A DNA stretch of 64,000 nt from Kitasatospora acidiphila (GCF_006636205.1 NZ_VIGB01000003.1:1054001-1118000), one strand, 5' to 3'. Counted from the first letter of the stretch, positions 1-7,848 are shown. Notes: generated from the letters alone by a model not told the origin. Translations and numbers: made by a program.

Positions 1-703
1 CGATGGCGTGCACGCTGTCGGCGGTTCTGATGATGCGCAGGTCGGCTCCGCCGATCCGGAAGGCGGACAGCAGGCGGTCGCACAGACCGCTGTTGATCTG
101 GTGGGGCCAGGTGAGCAGGCCGGTGGTGGACAGTTCGGACGCGCTCAGCTCGGCACGGCCGGCGAGGGGGTGGGCCGCGGGTACGAGCGCCACGAACCTC
201 TCGGTGGACAGCACCCTCGCACGTACGCCGGTGACGTCGCCGGTCGCCCAGCCGATGCCCAGCCCGATCGCCTGCGCCCGCAGGGCGGTGACCTGGGCCG
301 TGGTTGCCATCGCCTCCGGCACGATCGTCACATCGGGGAAACGGTCGCGCAGTTGCGGCAGGCAGCGCAGCAGCAGCTGGTGGCCGGTGTATTCGGCGTG
401 GCCGACGACGAGGGTGGTGCGGGCCCGGTCGCCGGCGGCCAGGGAGCGCCCGCGCTGCTGGAAGCGGCGCAGCTGGGCCAGGGCGGCGTGGGCGTCGGGC
501 AGCAGCGCTTCGCCGACTTCGGTCAGTGACACCCGGCGGCTGGTGCGGTGGAACAGCCGCCCGCCCAACGTGGCCTCCAGCCGCCTGACGGCGTCGCTGA
601 CGGCGGGCTGCCCGCGGTGCATGCGCGCGGCGGCGCGGCCGAAGTGGAGTTCTTCCGCGACCGCGACGAATGCTTCCAGTTCCAACCTGTCCACCCTGTC
701 CAC
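1..703 (-). CDS. LysR-family transcriptional regulator (3' end cut by window edge)
   Basis: About 234 residues are readable on the minus strand, running off the left edge, so roughly 60-70 C-terminal residues of a usual 300-residue LysR protein are missing. The N-terminal winged helix-turn-helix is clear (LEAFVAVAEELHFGRAAAR, then QPAVSDAVRRLEATLGGRLF). It is followed by the start of the effector-binding domain. Three in-frame starts are possible: GTG at 703, GTG at 694 and TTG at 685. The gene is divergent from the flavodoxin-fold oxidoreductase at 857, and the 150 bp between them holds an inverted repeat at 723-741. Auto-control and control of the oxidoreductase is therefore the likely job (inference from the usual LysR layout). 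Confidence 0.88.
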   Translation of the reverse strand, partial: MDRVDRLELEAFVAVAEELHFGRAAARMHRGQPAVSDAVRRLEATLGGRLFHRTSRRVSLTEVGEALLPDAHAALAQLRRFQQRGRSLAAGDRARTTLVVGHAEYTGHQLLLRCLPQLRDRFPDVTIVPEAMATTAQVTALRAQAIGLGIGWATGDVTGVRARVLSTERFVALVPAAHPLAGRAELSASELSTTGLLTWPHQINSGLCDRLLSAFRIGGADLRIIRTADSVHAI

Positions 704-722
704 GGGAGCAGGCTAACGCGAT

Positions 723-741
723 CGATCGGTGCGACCGATCG
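723..741. promoter_or_regulatory. Inverted repeat in the LysR/oxidoreductase divergent region
   Basis: CGATCGGT and ACCGATCG form perfect 8-bp arms separated by GCG, between the divergent LysR gene and the flavodoxin-fold gene. It is a candidate operator for the LysR protein. The arms are longer than the usual T-N11-A core, so another regulator is possible. Confidence 0.4.
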
Positions 742-856
742 CTGGGTCGCGAAGTTCGGCGTTGATGCCGTGCCGTGCGCGGGGTGTGATGGCTGGGCGA
801 GCAGGGCCCCACGACCGGAACAAGCAGGGGCCCACAACCGGAAGTAGTGAACGTAC

Positions 857-1591
857 ATGGCAGTCAATGGCGTTGACCGTGAGCACGATGCGCCGATGGT
901 CACGGTGACGGTGGTCTACCACTCGGTGCACGGCCACACCCGGGTGCTGGCCGAGCACCTCGCCGACGGGGCGCGGCTGGTGCCGGGCGCCCAGGTGCAT
1001 CTCGTCGAGATCCGGCCCGAGGACGTCATCGCGGGCCGCTGGCACGATGCGGAGGTGCTGGCGCTGCTCGATCGCTCCGATGCGATCGTCATGGGCTGCC
1101 CGACGCTGATGGGCAGCGTGTCGGCGGTCTTCAAGGCGTTCATGGAGGCGGCGTTCACGCCGTTCACGACGCAGGCGTGGAAGGACAAGCTGGCCGCGGG
1201 GTTCACCATGTCCGCCTCGCAGAGCGGCGACAAGCTGGCGGTCCTGGAGCAGTTGGCGGTCTTCGCCGCGCAGTTGGGCATGCAGTGGATCGGCGTGGGC
1301 GACATGCCGGGCAACAACTGGAGCGGTGGCACCCGCGACGACGTGAACCGGCTGGGCTCGTGGCTGGGCCTGATGAGTCAGAGCCACGCCGACCAGGGCC
1401 CCGAGGACGCCGGATCGCGCGGCGACCGGATCACCGCGCAGCGCTTCGGTGAGAGGATCGCCCGCCTGACCCAGCGCTGGGTCAACGCCGTGCCGTACGA
1501 CACCCCCCGGATGACCGAACACGAGGCCCGCGCCCTGTCCGCCTCCCTCAGGGACGCGGACGACGCGCCGGCAGCACTGACCGGCGCCTGA
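857..1591 (+). CDS. Flavodoxin-fold NAD(P)H-dependent oxidoreductase (WrbA-like)
   Basis: A 244-residue protein with a flavodoxin-like FMN-binding N-terminus (VTVVYHSVHGHTRVLAEHLADG), a second phosphate/isoalloxazine-contact segment (AIVMGCPTLMGSVSAVFKAFME) and a third loop near GNNWSGG. This is the pattern of WrbA/NAD(P)H quinone reductases. The expected role is two-electron reduction of quinones or similar electrophiles in the cytoplasm, probably induced through the divergent LysR regulator. The first ATG (857) has GGAAG upstream. An internal ATG at 896 starts exactly at the flavodoxin fold and could be the true start. The C-terminal 50 residues are an extension beyond minimal WrbA. Confidence 0.85.
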   Translation: MAVNGVDREHDAPMVTVTVVYHSVHGHTRVLAEHLADGARLVPGAQVHLVEIRPEDVIAGRWHDAEVLALLDRSDAIVMGCPTLMGSVSAVFKAFMEAAFTPFTTQAWKDKLAAGFTMSASQSGDKLAVLEQLAVFAAQLGMQWIGVGDMPGNNWSGGTRDDVNRLGSWLGLMSQSHADQGPEDAGSRGDRITAQRFGERIARLTQRWVNAVPYDTPRMTEHEARALSASLRDADDAPAALTGA

Positions 1592-1629
1592 CCGCGCAGC
1601 TCGCCCCGCACCGGCGTCGACGTCTGTCA

Positions 1630-1656
1630 GTGTCGGCGTCGGCGTCGGCGTCGGGG
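1630..1656. repeat. Short GGCGTC microsatellite
   Basis: Several tandem copies of GGCGTC or close variants lie in the gap between the convergent oxidoreductase and NAD(P)-binding genes. No function is visible. It is a likely replication-slippage tract. Confidence 0.5.
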
Positions 1657-1691
1657 CGTCCTGGAACGTTGATACCGACTCGATTCGCGCC

Positions 1692-2537
1692 TCAGCGGAA
1701 TCCGTCCGCGTGCTCCTCTGCCCATGAGCGGAACGTGCGCGCCGGTGCACCGGTGATCTCTTCCACCGCAGATGTGATCACGTTCGATCCGGGTCGCTTT
1801 TCAGCGCTGGCCAACAGGGCCTCGACGAGAGCGGGTGGCCTGCCGTCGGCGAGCATCTGCTGACGTGCGACCCCTACCGGTACCTTCTCGAAGCGCGTCG
1901 GGTGGCCGATCGCCTCCCCGATCGCGTGGACCTGCTCGGCCCTGCTGAGCACCTGCGGGCCGGTCAGGACGTGCTTCATGCCTGTGTGTCCGTCATCGGT
2001 CAGCGCACGCACCGCCACGGCTGCGACATCGCGCTCGTGGATCACCGCCGTTGCGGCGATGTCGGGACCGCGGACGAGATGCGTGGTGCGGATCTGCTCG
2101 GCCCACCCTCGCGCGTTGGAGGCGATGGTGTTCGACCGCAGGAAGGTCCACAGCAGGCCGGATCCCTCGATCAGGCGCTCCATGTCGGCGTGGAGCTGGT
2201 TGATGGGGTCGGTCTGGCGTTCGGCGTCGTCACTCACACCCGACGAGGAGAGATAGACGATGCGGCGGGCATGCTGCGCAACCGCCTCCAGTACGGCAGG
2301 GGCACCGTCGGTCGTGAGGAACGGCCAGATCAAGAACACCGTGTCGCTCCCGGCCAGTGCCCCCTCCAGCGTGTCCGGCCGGGACAGGTCTCCGCCTACG
2401 ACCTTGACTCCCCTTGGTAGCTCGGCCAGTTCGGGATCACGCGCCAATGCACGCACGGCGGCACCTGCTGCCAGGAGTTGGACGACAACGTGTCGGCCGA
2501 CATTGCCGGTCGCGCCGGTCACAAGAATCTCACCCAT
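1692..2537 (-). CDS. NmrA-like NAD(P)-binding Rossmann protein (atypical SDR)
   Basis: A 281-residue protein opening with the atypical-SDR dinucleotide motif TGATGNVGRH. A VVGGDLSRPDTLEGAL segment follows, then YLSSSGVSD, as in NmrA/quinone-oxidoreductase-2-like proteins. These bind NAD(P)H and act as reductases or redox sensors. The gene lies 63 bp downstream of the ECF41 sigma gene on the same strand and is probably co-transcribed. ECF41 loci typically contain a carboxymuconolactone decarboxylase, oxidoreductase or epimerase (COE), and this gene fits the oxidoreductase/epimerase class. The substrate is unknown. Confidence 0.85.
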   Translation of the reverse strand: MGEILVTGATGNVGRHVVVQLLAAGAAVRALARDPELAELPRGVKVVGGDLSRPDTLEGALAGSDTVFLIWPFLTTDGAPAVLEAVAQHARRIVYLSSSGVSDDAERQTDPINQLHADMERLIEGSGLLWTFLRSNTIASNARGWAEQIRTTHLVRGPDIAATAVIHERDVAAVAVRALTDDGHTGMKHVLTGPQVLSRAEQVHAIGEAIGHPTRFEKVPVGVARQQMLADGRPPALVEALLASAEKRPGSNVITSAVEEITGAPARTFRSWAEEHADGFR

Positions 2538-2600
2538 GATCAGGTCAGCCTCGGCAACGCCCAGGCTATTCCGGGACGGCCCCGAGATGCTCGATCGTGG

Positions 2601-3482
2601 TCACCTGCTCAGCGCGATCTCCCGCTCCAGACGCGACAGCTTCTCGGGGTTGCGCACGGCGTAGAGGCCGGTGATGAGGCCGTCGTCGATGCGCAGGGCG
2701 GTGACGGTGTCGAGTGCGCCGCCCCGGCTCAGGAGCAGGGCCGGGTGGCCGTTGACCTGGGCCGGGCGCAGGACGGTCGCGGTGGCGATCCTGGCCAGCA
2801 CGGCGGCCACCTGGTCGGCGCCGACGATGGGCGCCAGGGCGGCGCGCGCGACTCCGCCGCCGTCGGTCAGTAGCACCACGTCCGGGGCGAGCAGGTCGAG
2901 CAGCTGCTGCAAGTCGCCGGTTTCGACTGCCTGTTGGAAGGCCGCCAGAGCGTGGCGGGTGTCGGCGGCGGAGACGGCCCCGCGCGGGCGGCGGGCGGCG
3001 ACATGGGCGCGGGCTCGGTGGGCGATCTGGCGGACGGCGGCCTGCGTCTTGTCGACGGCCTCGGCGATCTCGTCGTACTCCAGCCCGAACACCTCGCGCA
3101 GCACGAACACCGCCCGCTCGGTGGGCGCGAGGGTCTCCAGTACCAGCAGCATCGCCATCGAGAGGCTGTCGGCCAACTCCACGTCCTCGGCGACATCGGG
3201 CGCGGTGAGCAGCGGCTCGGGCAGCCAGGGGCCGACGTAGGACTCCTTGCGGCGGGCCAGGGTTCGCAGCCGGCTCAGCGCCTGGCGAGTGGCGATCCGG
3301 ACCAGGTAGGCGCGTTGGTCCCGCACGGTGGCGAGGTCGACGCCCACCCAGCGCAGCCAGGTCTCCTGCAGGGCGTCCTCCGCGTCGGCGGCCGAGCCGA
3401 GCAGCTCATAGGCGACGGTGAAGAGCAGGTTGCGGTGGGCGATGAACACCTCGGTGGCGGAGTTCAGTTCGGTGGATTCCAT
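2601..3482 (-). CDS. sigJ: ECF41-type RNA polymerase sigma factor (SigJ family)
   Basis: A 293-residue ECF sigma factor. Sigma-2 is at about residues 5-80 (HRNLLFTVAYELLGSAADAE), followed by the group-specific linker WLPEPLL, sigma-4 at about 105-165, and a SnoaL/NTF2-like C-terminal domain of some 120 residues. That domain carries the ECF41 signatures DGGG and NPEKL. In characterised ECF41 factors this domain replaces an anti-sigma factor. The open frame extends upstream to 3590, but the promoter at 3540-3566 lies inside that extension, so the start is set at the ATG at 3482 (AGCAGG upstream). The gene is divergent from a carboxymuconolactone decarboxylase gene, the standard partner of this family. 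Confidence 0.92.
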   Translation of the reverse strand: MESTELNSATEVFIAHRNLLFTVAYELLGSAADAEDALQETWLRWVGVDLATVRDQRAYLVRIATRQALSRLRTLARRKESYVGPWLPEPLLTAPDVAEDVELADSLSMAMLLVLETLAPTERAVFVLREVFGLEYDEIAEAVDKTQAAVRQIAHRARAHVAARRPRGAVSAADTRHALAAFQQAVETGDLQQLLDLLAPDVVLLTDGGGVARAALAPIVGADQVAAVLARIATATVLRPAQVNGHPALLLSRGGALDTVTALRIDDGLITGLYAVRNPEKLSRLEREIALSR

Positions 3483-3539
3483 GGCCTGCTCGCTCAATTC
3501 CGGCTCCTGCACGGGTGTTTCCGACTGGGTCGCACACGA

Positions 3540-3566
3540 GACGGCGGCCCCCGCCGTTTTGTGACA
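3540..3566 (-). promoter_or_regulatory. ECF41-type promoter of the sigma gene
   Basis: Read on the minus strand, TGTCACA (3566-3560), 16 bases, then CGTC (3543-3540). This matches the published ECF41 target-promoter architecture exactly and implies that the sigma factor transcribes its own gene. Confidence 0.8.
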
Positions 3567-3600
3567 CCCGCGCTCGGTGGCACACGTCACATCGGCGTGC

Positions 3601-3627
3601 CGTCACAGGGCAAGGGTGGCCCGCATC
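3601..3627 (+). promoter_or_regulatory. Possible ECF41 promoter of the decarboxylase gene
   Basis: CGTCACA (3601-3607), a 16-base spacer, then CATC (3624-3627). This differs from the ECF41 consensus TGTCACA-N16-CGTC by one base in each element. It lies about 95 bp upstream of the carboxymuconolactone decarboxylase start and points toward it. Confidence 0.45.
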
Positions 3628-3721
3628 TTGTGTTCGTCCAACGCCGTTGCACGGAGCACCACTTGCAACGCGCCGCTCCGCAGCACACTCACCATCACAC
3701 ATCACACCCGAGGATGAAGCC

Positions 3722-4204
3722 ATGGAAACCCGGTTCAACCTGCTCGACAGCCCGACCGCCGCGAAGGTCGGGAAGCGGTTCTACAACACCGCGTTGGCCC
3801 TCCAGGAGTCCGCTCTCCCGAAGACCGTGCAGCACCTGGTGGAGCTGCGTGCCAGTCAGATCAACGGCTGCGGCTTCTGCGTCGACATCCACAGCAAGGA
3901 GGCCGCGGCCGACGGTGAGACGGCGCTGCGGCTCAACCTGGTCGCGGCCTGGCGCCACAGCACCGCGTTCACCGAAGCCGAGCGTGCGGCGCTGGCGCTC
4001 ACCGAGGAGGGCACCCGGATCGCCGACGGCAGCGCCGGGGTGTCCGACGAAACCTGGGCCGAGGTGCGCAAGCACTTCGACGACGACCAGGTCGGTGCGC
4101 TGATCTGCACGGTCGCCCTGATCAACGCGGCCAACCGGATGAGCGTGATCGTGCACAGCCAGGGCGGTTCCTACGAGCCCGGCATGTTCGCCGCGCTGGA
4201 GTAG
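3722..4204 (+). CDS. Carboxymuconolactone decarboxylase family (AhpD-like) protein
   Basis: A 160-residue all-helical AhpD-like protein. The redox motif CGFC-VDIH places C50, C53 and H57 as the expected catalytic Cys pair and His. The family includes peroxidase-type thiol reductases (AhpD) and gamma-carboxymuconolactone decarboxylases; the CxxC-x3-H pattern favours the redox branch. GAGGA at 3710-3714 is a good ribosome site for the ATG at 3722. It faces the ECF41 sigma gene, and such proteins are the best-known ECF41 targets. A strong terminator follows 14 bases after the stop. Confidence 0.9.
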   Translation: METRFNLLDSPTAAKVGKRFYNTALALQESALPKTVQHLVELRASQINGCGFCVDIHSKEAAADGETALRLNLVAAWRHSTAFTEAERAALALTEEGTRIADGSAGVSDETWAEVRKHFDDDQVGALICTVALINAANRMSVIVHSQGGSYEPGMFAALE

Positions 4205-4217
4205 CCGATCGCTCGCC

Positions 4218-4263
4218 TCAAGGGCTCGGCCCTGGATCACCCGATCCAGGGCCGAGCCCTTGA
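4218..4263 (+). terminator. Strong intrinsic terminator
   Basis: A perfect 21-bp stem (4218-4238 with 4243-4263) closed by a 4-base loop, directly downstream of the AhpD-like gene and just before the TetR operator. Confidence 0.85.
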
Positions 4264-4265
4264 CC

Positions 4266-4283
4266 GGAGTGAGTACTCACTCC
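4266..4283. promoter_or_regulatory. Palindromic TetR operator
   Basis: GGAGTGAGTACTCACTCC is a perfect 18-bp palindrome ending 13 bases before the TetR start codon. This is the expected position for autorepression of the TetR-VOC operon. Confidence 0.7.
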
Positions 4284-4296
4284 GATACTGGACCAC

Positions 4297-4926
4297 ATGG
4301 CAACCACATCAAGTCGCCGCCGAGCCCCGTCGATGGATCCCGACAGCCGCCGGGAGATGATCGTTCGCGCCGCGCTCCCCCTGGTGATCGAGCACGGCAG
4401 TGCGGTGACGACCCGTCAGATCGCCCAGGCCGCCGGCATCGGGGAGGGCACCATCTTCCGCGTCTTCGCGGACAAGGACGAGCTCATGGACGCCTGCGTG
4501 GCCGAGGCGCTCAGCCCGGCCAACGCCCTGACCGAACTCGCCCTGGTGCCAACGGACCAGCCGCTCCCCGCCCGGCTGGCGGAGGCCGCCGCGGCGCTGC
4601 ACGCCCATCTGGACCGGATCGGCGCCCTGGTCGGCGCCCTGCACGCGACGGGCGGGCGGGAGCGGACCGGGCGCCCCGGCAGCGCGGGAGGCCCACCCGA
4701 CCGTGCGGCCGGCTTCGCACCGGTGCAAGCGGCGATCGCCGAACTCTTCGAGCCCGAGCGGGATTTGCTGAGGGTATCCGCCGAGCAGGCAGCGTCGGTC
4801 TTCCTCGGCATGCTGTTCTTCCAAGCCCGCAGGCCCGCGTCGGAGGATGAGTCGACCGAGCTCAGCGTGGCCGAGCTCGTCGACCTCTTCCTGCACGGCG
4901 CCCTGTCCCAACCAGCGGAAAGTTGA
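4297..4926 (+). CDS. TetR-family transcriptional regulator
   Basis: A 209-residue protein. The N-terminal helix-turn-helix is canonical (AALPLVIEHGSAVTTRQIA followed by GIGEGTIFRVFADKDELM, about residues 26-65). The C-terminal helical ligand domain has an Arg/Gly/Pro-rich loop near residues 120-140. It probably represses itself and the VOC gene that follows after 10 bases, through the 18-bp palindrome just upstream. The ligand is unknown. Confidence 0.92.
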   Translation: MATTSSRRRAPSMDPDSRREMIVRAALPLVIEHGSAVTTRQIAQAAGIGEGTIFRVFADKDELMDACVAEALSPANALTELALVPTDQPLPARLAEAAAALHAHLDRIGALVGALHATGGRERTGRPGSAGGPPDRAAGFAPVQAAIAELFEPERDLLRVSAEQAASVFLGMLFFQARRPASEDESTELSVAELVDLFLHGALSQPAES

Positions 4927-4936
4927 AGGGGAAACC

Positions 4937-5302
4937 ATGCCCATCACGCTGAACCACACCATCGTCCCGGCCGTCGACAACGAGGCGGCCGCCCGCTTCT
5001 TCGCCGACATCATGGGGCTGGACTACCGAGGGGCCGATCGGCACTTCGCGCCGGTGCGGGTCAACGAGTCCCTGACGCTGGACTTCATGTCCGTCGAGAG
5101 CCCGCCCGGCCACCACCTGGCGTTCGACGTGGACCCGGCGACCTTCGACGGCGTCCTCGCCCGGCTCCGCGCCGCCGGTGTGCCGTACGGCAACGACCCC
5201 ATGGAGCCGGACAACGGGCGGATCGACCACCCGCTGTGCGCCCGCGGTCTGTACTTCGCCGACGACGCCCGGAACCTCTATGAGGTCATGTCCCCGCGGT
5301 GA
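4937..5302 (+). CDS. VOC-superfamily (glyoxalase/dioxygenase-fold) protein
   Basis: A 121-residue single-domain protein with the paired beta-alpha-beta-beta-beta modules of vicinal-oxygen-chelate proteins (LNHTIVPAVDNEAAARFFAD, then LAFDVDPATFDGVLARL and LYFADDARNLYEVMSPR). H7, H54/H55 and the late Glu of YEVM are candidate metal ligands. The ATG at 4937 has GAAGGGG upstream. Second gene of the TetR operon, so likely induced by the TetR ligand. It could be a lyase, a dioxygenase or a drug-binding protein. Confidence 0.82.
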   Translation: MPITLNHTIVPAVDNEAAARFFADIMGLDYRGADRHFAPVRVNESLTLDFMSVESPPGHHLAFDVDPATFDGVLARLRAAGVPYGNDPMEPDNGRIDHPLCARGLYFADDARNLYEVMSPR

Positions 5303-5330
5303 AGCCCGAGTGGTGCCGGACTGACGGCCG

Positions 5331-5876
5331 TCAGGAGTCGGCGGTCTTGCGGTACCGCTTGGCGAGGGCCGGGTCCGACTCCCACCACAGGCCACTCCCC
5401 CCAACTGCCGCCGTCTCCCCGACCGCCGCTTCCACGGCCGCCGGCTCGCCGTCCGCGGCGGGCGGCGCGGGCGGGCCCACGGGGCTCGGCTCGGGCAGGC
5501 CTTGGACGGCCACCCGGAACAGCACGCCGGGGACGGCGGCGAACACGGCGGCGAGCAGCACGACGAATCCCAGCACGTAGACCCGGGGCACGACGACACC
5601 GGCCAGGAACGGGACGATGAGGGCGAATTTCAAGCCGGTGCTGCGGGCCGTCACCAGGGACTCCCCGCCCTCGGCCACCGCCACGGTCACCGTGTTGGAG
5701 CGAGTGGTGCGGTCACCGGAACCGACCCGCACCGTGTGGGTGCCGGCCGCCACGGCGAACCGCATGGCGTCGCCCTGCCGGACCCGGCCGACGCGCACCC
5801 CGTCGATGATGACCCAGAACTTCCCCGCCCGGCCGATTCCGGGCGGTTCCGCGTAGACCGCGATGGTCCCGTTCAA
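5331..5876 (-). CDS. Hypothetical membrane protein with N-terminal beta-rich domain
   Basis: Unrecognised protein of about 181 residues. The first 80 residues are beta-rich and PEGA-like (KFWVIIDGVRVGRVRQGDAM, AAGTHTVRVGSGDRTTRSN). Two hydrophobic stretches follow (about residues 90-130, FALIVPFLAGVVVP and VLGFVVLLAAVFAAVPGVLF), then a Pro/Ala-rich cytoplasmic tail. The TTG at 5876 is chosen because GAGGGG lies 5 bases upstream; GTG 5879 and a TTG at 5939 are alternatives. The longer frame would translate a 20-bp tandem duplication at 5891-5930, which argues against it. No family function can be assigned. Confidence 0.6.
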   Translation of the reverse strand: MNGTIAVYAEPPGIGRAGKFWVIIDGVRVGRVRQGDAMRFAVAAGTHTVRVGSGDRTTRSNTVTVAVAEGGESLVTARSTGLKFALIVPFLAGVVVPRVYVLGFVVLLAAVFAAVPGVLFRVAVQGLPEPSPVGPPAPPAADGEPAAVEAAVGETAAVGGSGLWWESDPALAKRYRKTADS

Positions 5877-5890
5877 CACTCCCCCTCGGT

Positions 5891-5930
5891 CATGCTGCTC
5901 CCGCGTGGAACATGGTGCTCCCGCGTGGAA
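5891..5930. repeat. 20-bp tandem duplication
   Basis: Two adjacent 20-bp copies (5891-5910 and 5911-5930) differ at one base. They lie between the membrane-protein start and the end of the nickel transporter gene. Confidence 0.85.
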
Positions 5931-5967
5931 CGGCGCCAAGGATAGGGGATGGTGATCACTGCCCCTG

Positions 5968-7098
5968 CTAGCTCCCCTGCGCGGCCGCAGGGTTCTTGGC
6001 CTCCCAGCGGTCCTCGACCTTGGCCAGGCGCCAGTACCCCAGCGCCGCCGCCCAGACCAGCACGAACAGGCCGACGATGACGAAGCCGACGTTGTTGAGG
6101 TCGATGCCGGAGATCCAGCCGGAGACCGGGTCGGTGAGGTTCAGTTGGTCGTGGAGCACGCCGACCAGCTCGATGGTGCCGATCAGGAAGGCGACGGCAA
6201 TGGAGAGCCCGGTGATGGTGAGGTTGTAGAAGACCTTGCGGGTCGGGTTGGAGAACGCCCAGTGGTAGGCGAAGTTCATGAAGGTGCCGTCGAGGGTGTC
6301 GAACAGGCTCATGCCGGCGGCGAAGAGCAGCGGCAGGCAGAGGATCGCGTACCAGGGCAGGCCGGCGGCGGCGCCGGAGCCGGCCATCACCATCAGGGTG
6401 ACCTCGGTGGCGGTGTCGAAGCCGATGCCGAAGAGCAGTCCCACCAGGTACATCTGGCCGGGCCGGGTGATCGACTTGGTGAGCCGGCCGAGGATGCGGT
6501 TCATGAAGCCGCGCCCGTCGAGGTGCTTCTCCAGCTCGTGTTCGTCGAACTGGCCGGCCCGCATGGCCTTGAAGACCCGGTAGATCCCGGCCATCGACAC
6601 CAGGTTGAGGGCGGCGATCAGGTAGAGGAAGCCGCCGGAGACGCTGGTGGAGACCAGGCCGAGCAGCTTGTGGGTGTGGGAGTCGTCGTTGGTGAGGGTG
6701 CCGACCACCTTGGCGCCGGTGGCGATCAGGGTGGCCAGGACCACGACGATGCTGGAGTGGCCGAGCGCGAACCAGAACCCGACCGAGACGGGCCGCTTGC
6801 CGTCGGCCATCAGCTTGCGGGTGGTGTTGTCGATCGCGGCGATGTGGTCGGCGTCGAAGGCGTGCCTCATGCCCAGGGTGTAGGCGGTGACGCCGAGGCC
6901 CAGGCCGAAGGCCTGGTTGCCGACGCTGTAGTGGTGCGGGGCGACCATGGTGATCAGGATGAAGAACGCGACCACGTGCATGGCCGCGATCACCCCCATC
7001 AGGCCGCCGGTGCGGATCCAGTCCCTGCGCTCCCAGCGCGGCGCGGCGGTGGCGCCGCTCGCGGGGGTCGTCAGGGCAGCGGTTTCGGGCAGGGTCAT
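5968..7098 (-). CDS. Nickel/cobalt transporter, NiCoT (HoxN/NixA) family
   Basis: A 376-residue polytopic membrane protein with all NiCoT signatures: RHAFDADHIAAIDN in TM2 (the metal-selective HX4DH motif), FALGHSSIVV in TM3, LLFGIGFDTATEVT in TM5 and SLFDTLDGTFM in TM6. It imports Ni(II) and/or Co(II). The start ATG (7098) has GAGAGG upstream. A cobalamin riboswitch occupies the leader on the same strand, so cobalt uptake for vitamin B12 is the most likely role. It is divergent from an ArsR-type regulator. Confidence 0.95.
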   Translation of the reverse strand: MTLPETAALTTPASGATAAPRWERRDWIRTGGLMGVIAAMHVVAFFILITMVAPHHYSVGNQAFGLGLGVTAYTLGMRHAFDADHIAAIDNTTRKLMADGKRPVSVGFWFALGHSSIVVVLATLIATGAKVVGTLTNDDSHTHKLLGLVSTSVSGGFLYLIAALNLVSMAGIYRVFKAMRAGQFDEHELEKHLDGRGFMNRILGRLTKSITRPGQMYLVGLLFGIGFDTATEVTLMVMAGSGAAAGLPWYAILCLPLLFAAGMSLFDTLDGTFMNFAYHWAFSNPTRKVFYNLTITGLSIAVAFLIGTIELVGVLHDQLNLTDPVSGWISGIDLNNVGFVIVGLFVLVWAAALGYWRLAKVEDRWEAKNPAAAQGS

Positions 7099-7144
7099 GT
7101 CGGGGCAGCCTCTCCAGCACCTCGTGGACAGTTCTCGTGCGGTG

Positions 7145-7348
7145 CCGTGGCCGGTCTCCTGGCTTACGGGTCAAGCGTTCCCACCCCGGCCTTCCCAGGC
7201 GCGCAAGCGCCCAGTGGCCGCCCACCGACACGCGGCAGGCTGGTGCGAGGACTTCCCGATCACAGTGGCGAGGGCCGCTCCGGACTCCTGTGGCAGGCAC
7301 AGTTCACCGGTCTTCCCGAACACCACGGCGTGCACCACCGTAGAGGTG
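7145..7348 (-). ncRNA. Cobalamin riboswitch in the leader of the nickel/cobalt transporter
   Basis: On the minus strand the leader contains the B12 box AGCCAGGAGACCGGCC (about 7167-7152) near its 3' end. Upstream are conserved core elements GCCACTGTGA and GGGAAG and the expected set of short helices, ending about 50 bases before the NiCoT start. Cobalamin binding is expected to shut off transporter expression. The boundaries are approximate; a covariance-model search would fix them. Confidence 0.9.
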
Positions 7349-7370
7349 ACCTGCAATCACCCACAAGCCC

Positions 7371-7382
7371 GCACAGGTGTGC
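7371..7382. promoter_or_regulatory. Candidate ArsR operator
   Basis: GCACA-GG-TGTGC inverted repeat 44 bases upstream of the ArsR start and at the distal edge of the riboswitch leader. A metal-sensing ArsR protein bound here could act on both divergent genes. Confidence 0.35.
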
Positions 7383-7425
7383 AGGTGTTGCAGATCACGC
7401 CCGCCAGGTGAGGGATGATGGACTC

Positions 7426-7806
7426 ATGCACCTGGTCCCCGACGAGCGCGCACACCGGCGCCCCATCGACGAGCACACGGTCTGCGAGGCGATCGCGGGC
7501 ATCGGCGACCCCGAGGCCGTGCGCGGCTGGGCCGACCGCTTCTCGCTGCTCGCCGACCCGGGCCGGCTCTCCGTGCTGCTGGCCGTCCACCGGGCCGGGC
7601 CGATCGCCGTCACCGACCTGGCGCTGGCCACCGGCATCAGCGAGAGCACGGTGTCGCAGATCCTGCGCCTGCTGCGGGTCTCGGGCGCGGTGACCGCCGC
7701 CAAGGACGGCCGGGTGGTGCGCTACCGGTTCACCGCCCCCGACCTGGCGCCGCTGCTGGCGTCGATCCCGCCCCTGGAGATCCCCCCGCTGGAGCACGAC
7801 GCCTGA
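7426..7806 (+). CDS. ArsR-family metal-sensing repressor
   Basis: A 126-residue winged-helix protein. FSLLADPGRLSVLLAVHRAG and ISESTVSQILRLLRVSGAVT form the helix-turn-helix, and GRVVRYRF is the beta-wing. Possible metal ligands are the N-terminal His residues (H2, H10, H17), C20 and the C-terminal EH near the end. Placed back to back with a B12-controlled Ni/Co transporter, it is probably a nickel/cobalt sensor of the NmtR/KmtR type (inference). The last codons and stop are contained in a 31-bp sequence that is duplicated immediately downstream. Confidence 0.88.
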   Translation: MHLVPDERAHRRPIDEHTVCEAIAGIGDPEAVRGWADRFSLLADPGRLSVLLAVHRAGPIAVTDLALATGISESTVSQILRLLRVSGAVTAAKDGRVVRYRFTAPDLAPLLASIPPLEIPPLEHDA

Positions 7807-7848
7807 CGGCGGGACTACCGCTGGAGCACGACGCCTGACGGCGGGACT
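7786..7848. repeat. 31-bp duplication of the arsR 3' end
   Basis: 7786-7816 (last codons, stop and 11 bases) and 7818-7848 are identical, separated by a single A. The second copy still carries the same stop context. It is a recent-looking tandem duplication. Confidence 0.95.

Noticed and set aside
713..1750. 345-residue minus-strand frame over the flavodoxin gene
   Set aside because: Low-complexity Arg/His-rich composition with no motif; the plus strand encodes a recognised flavodoxin-fold protein.
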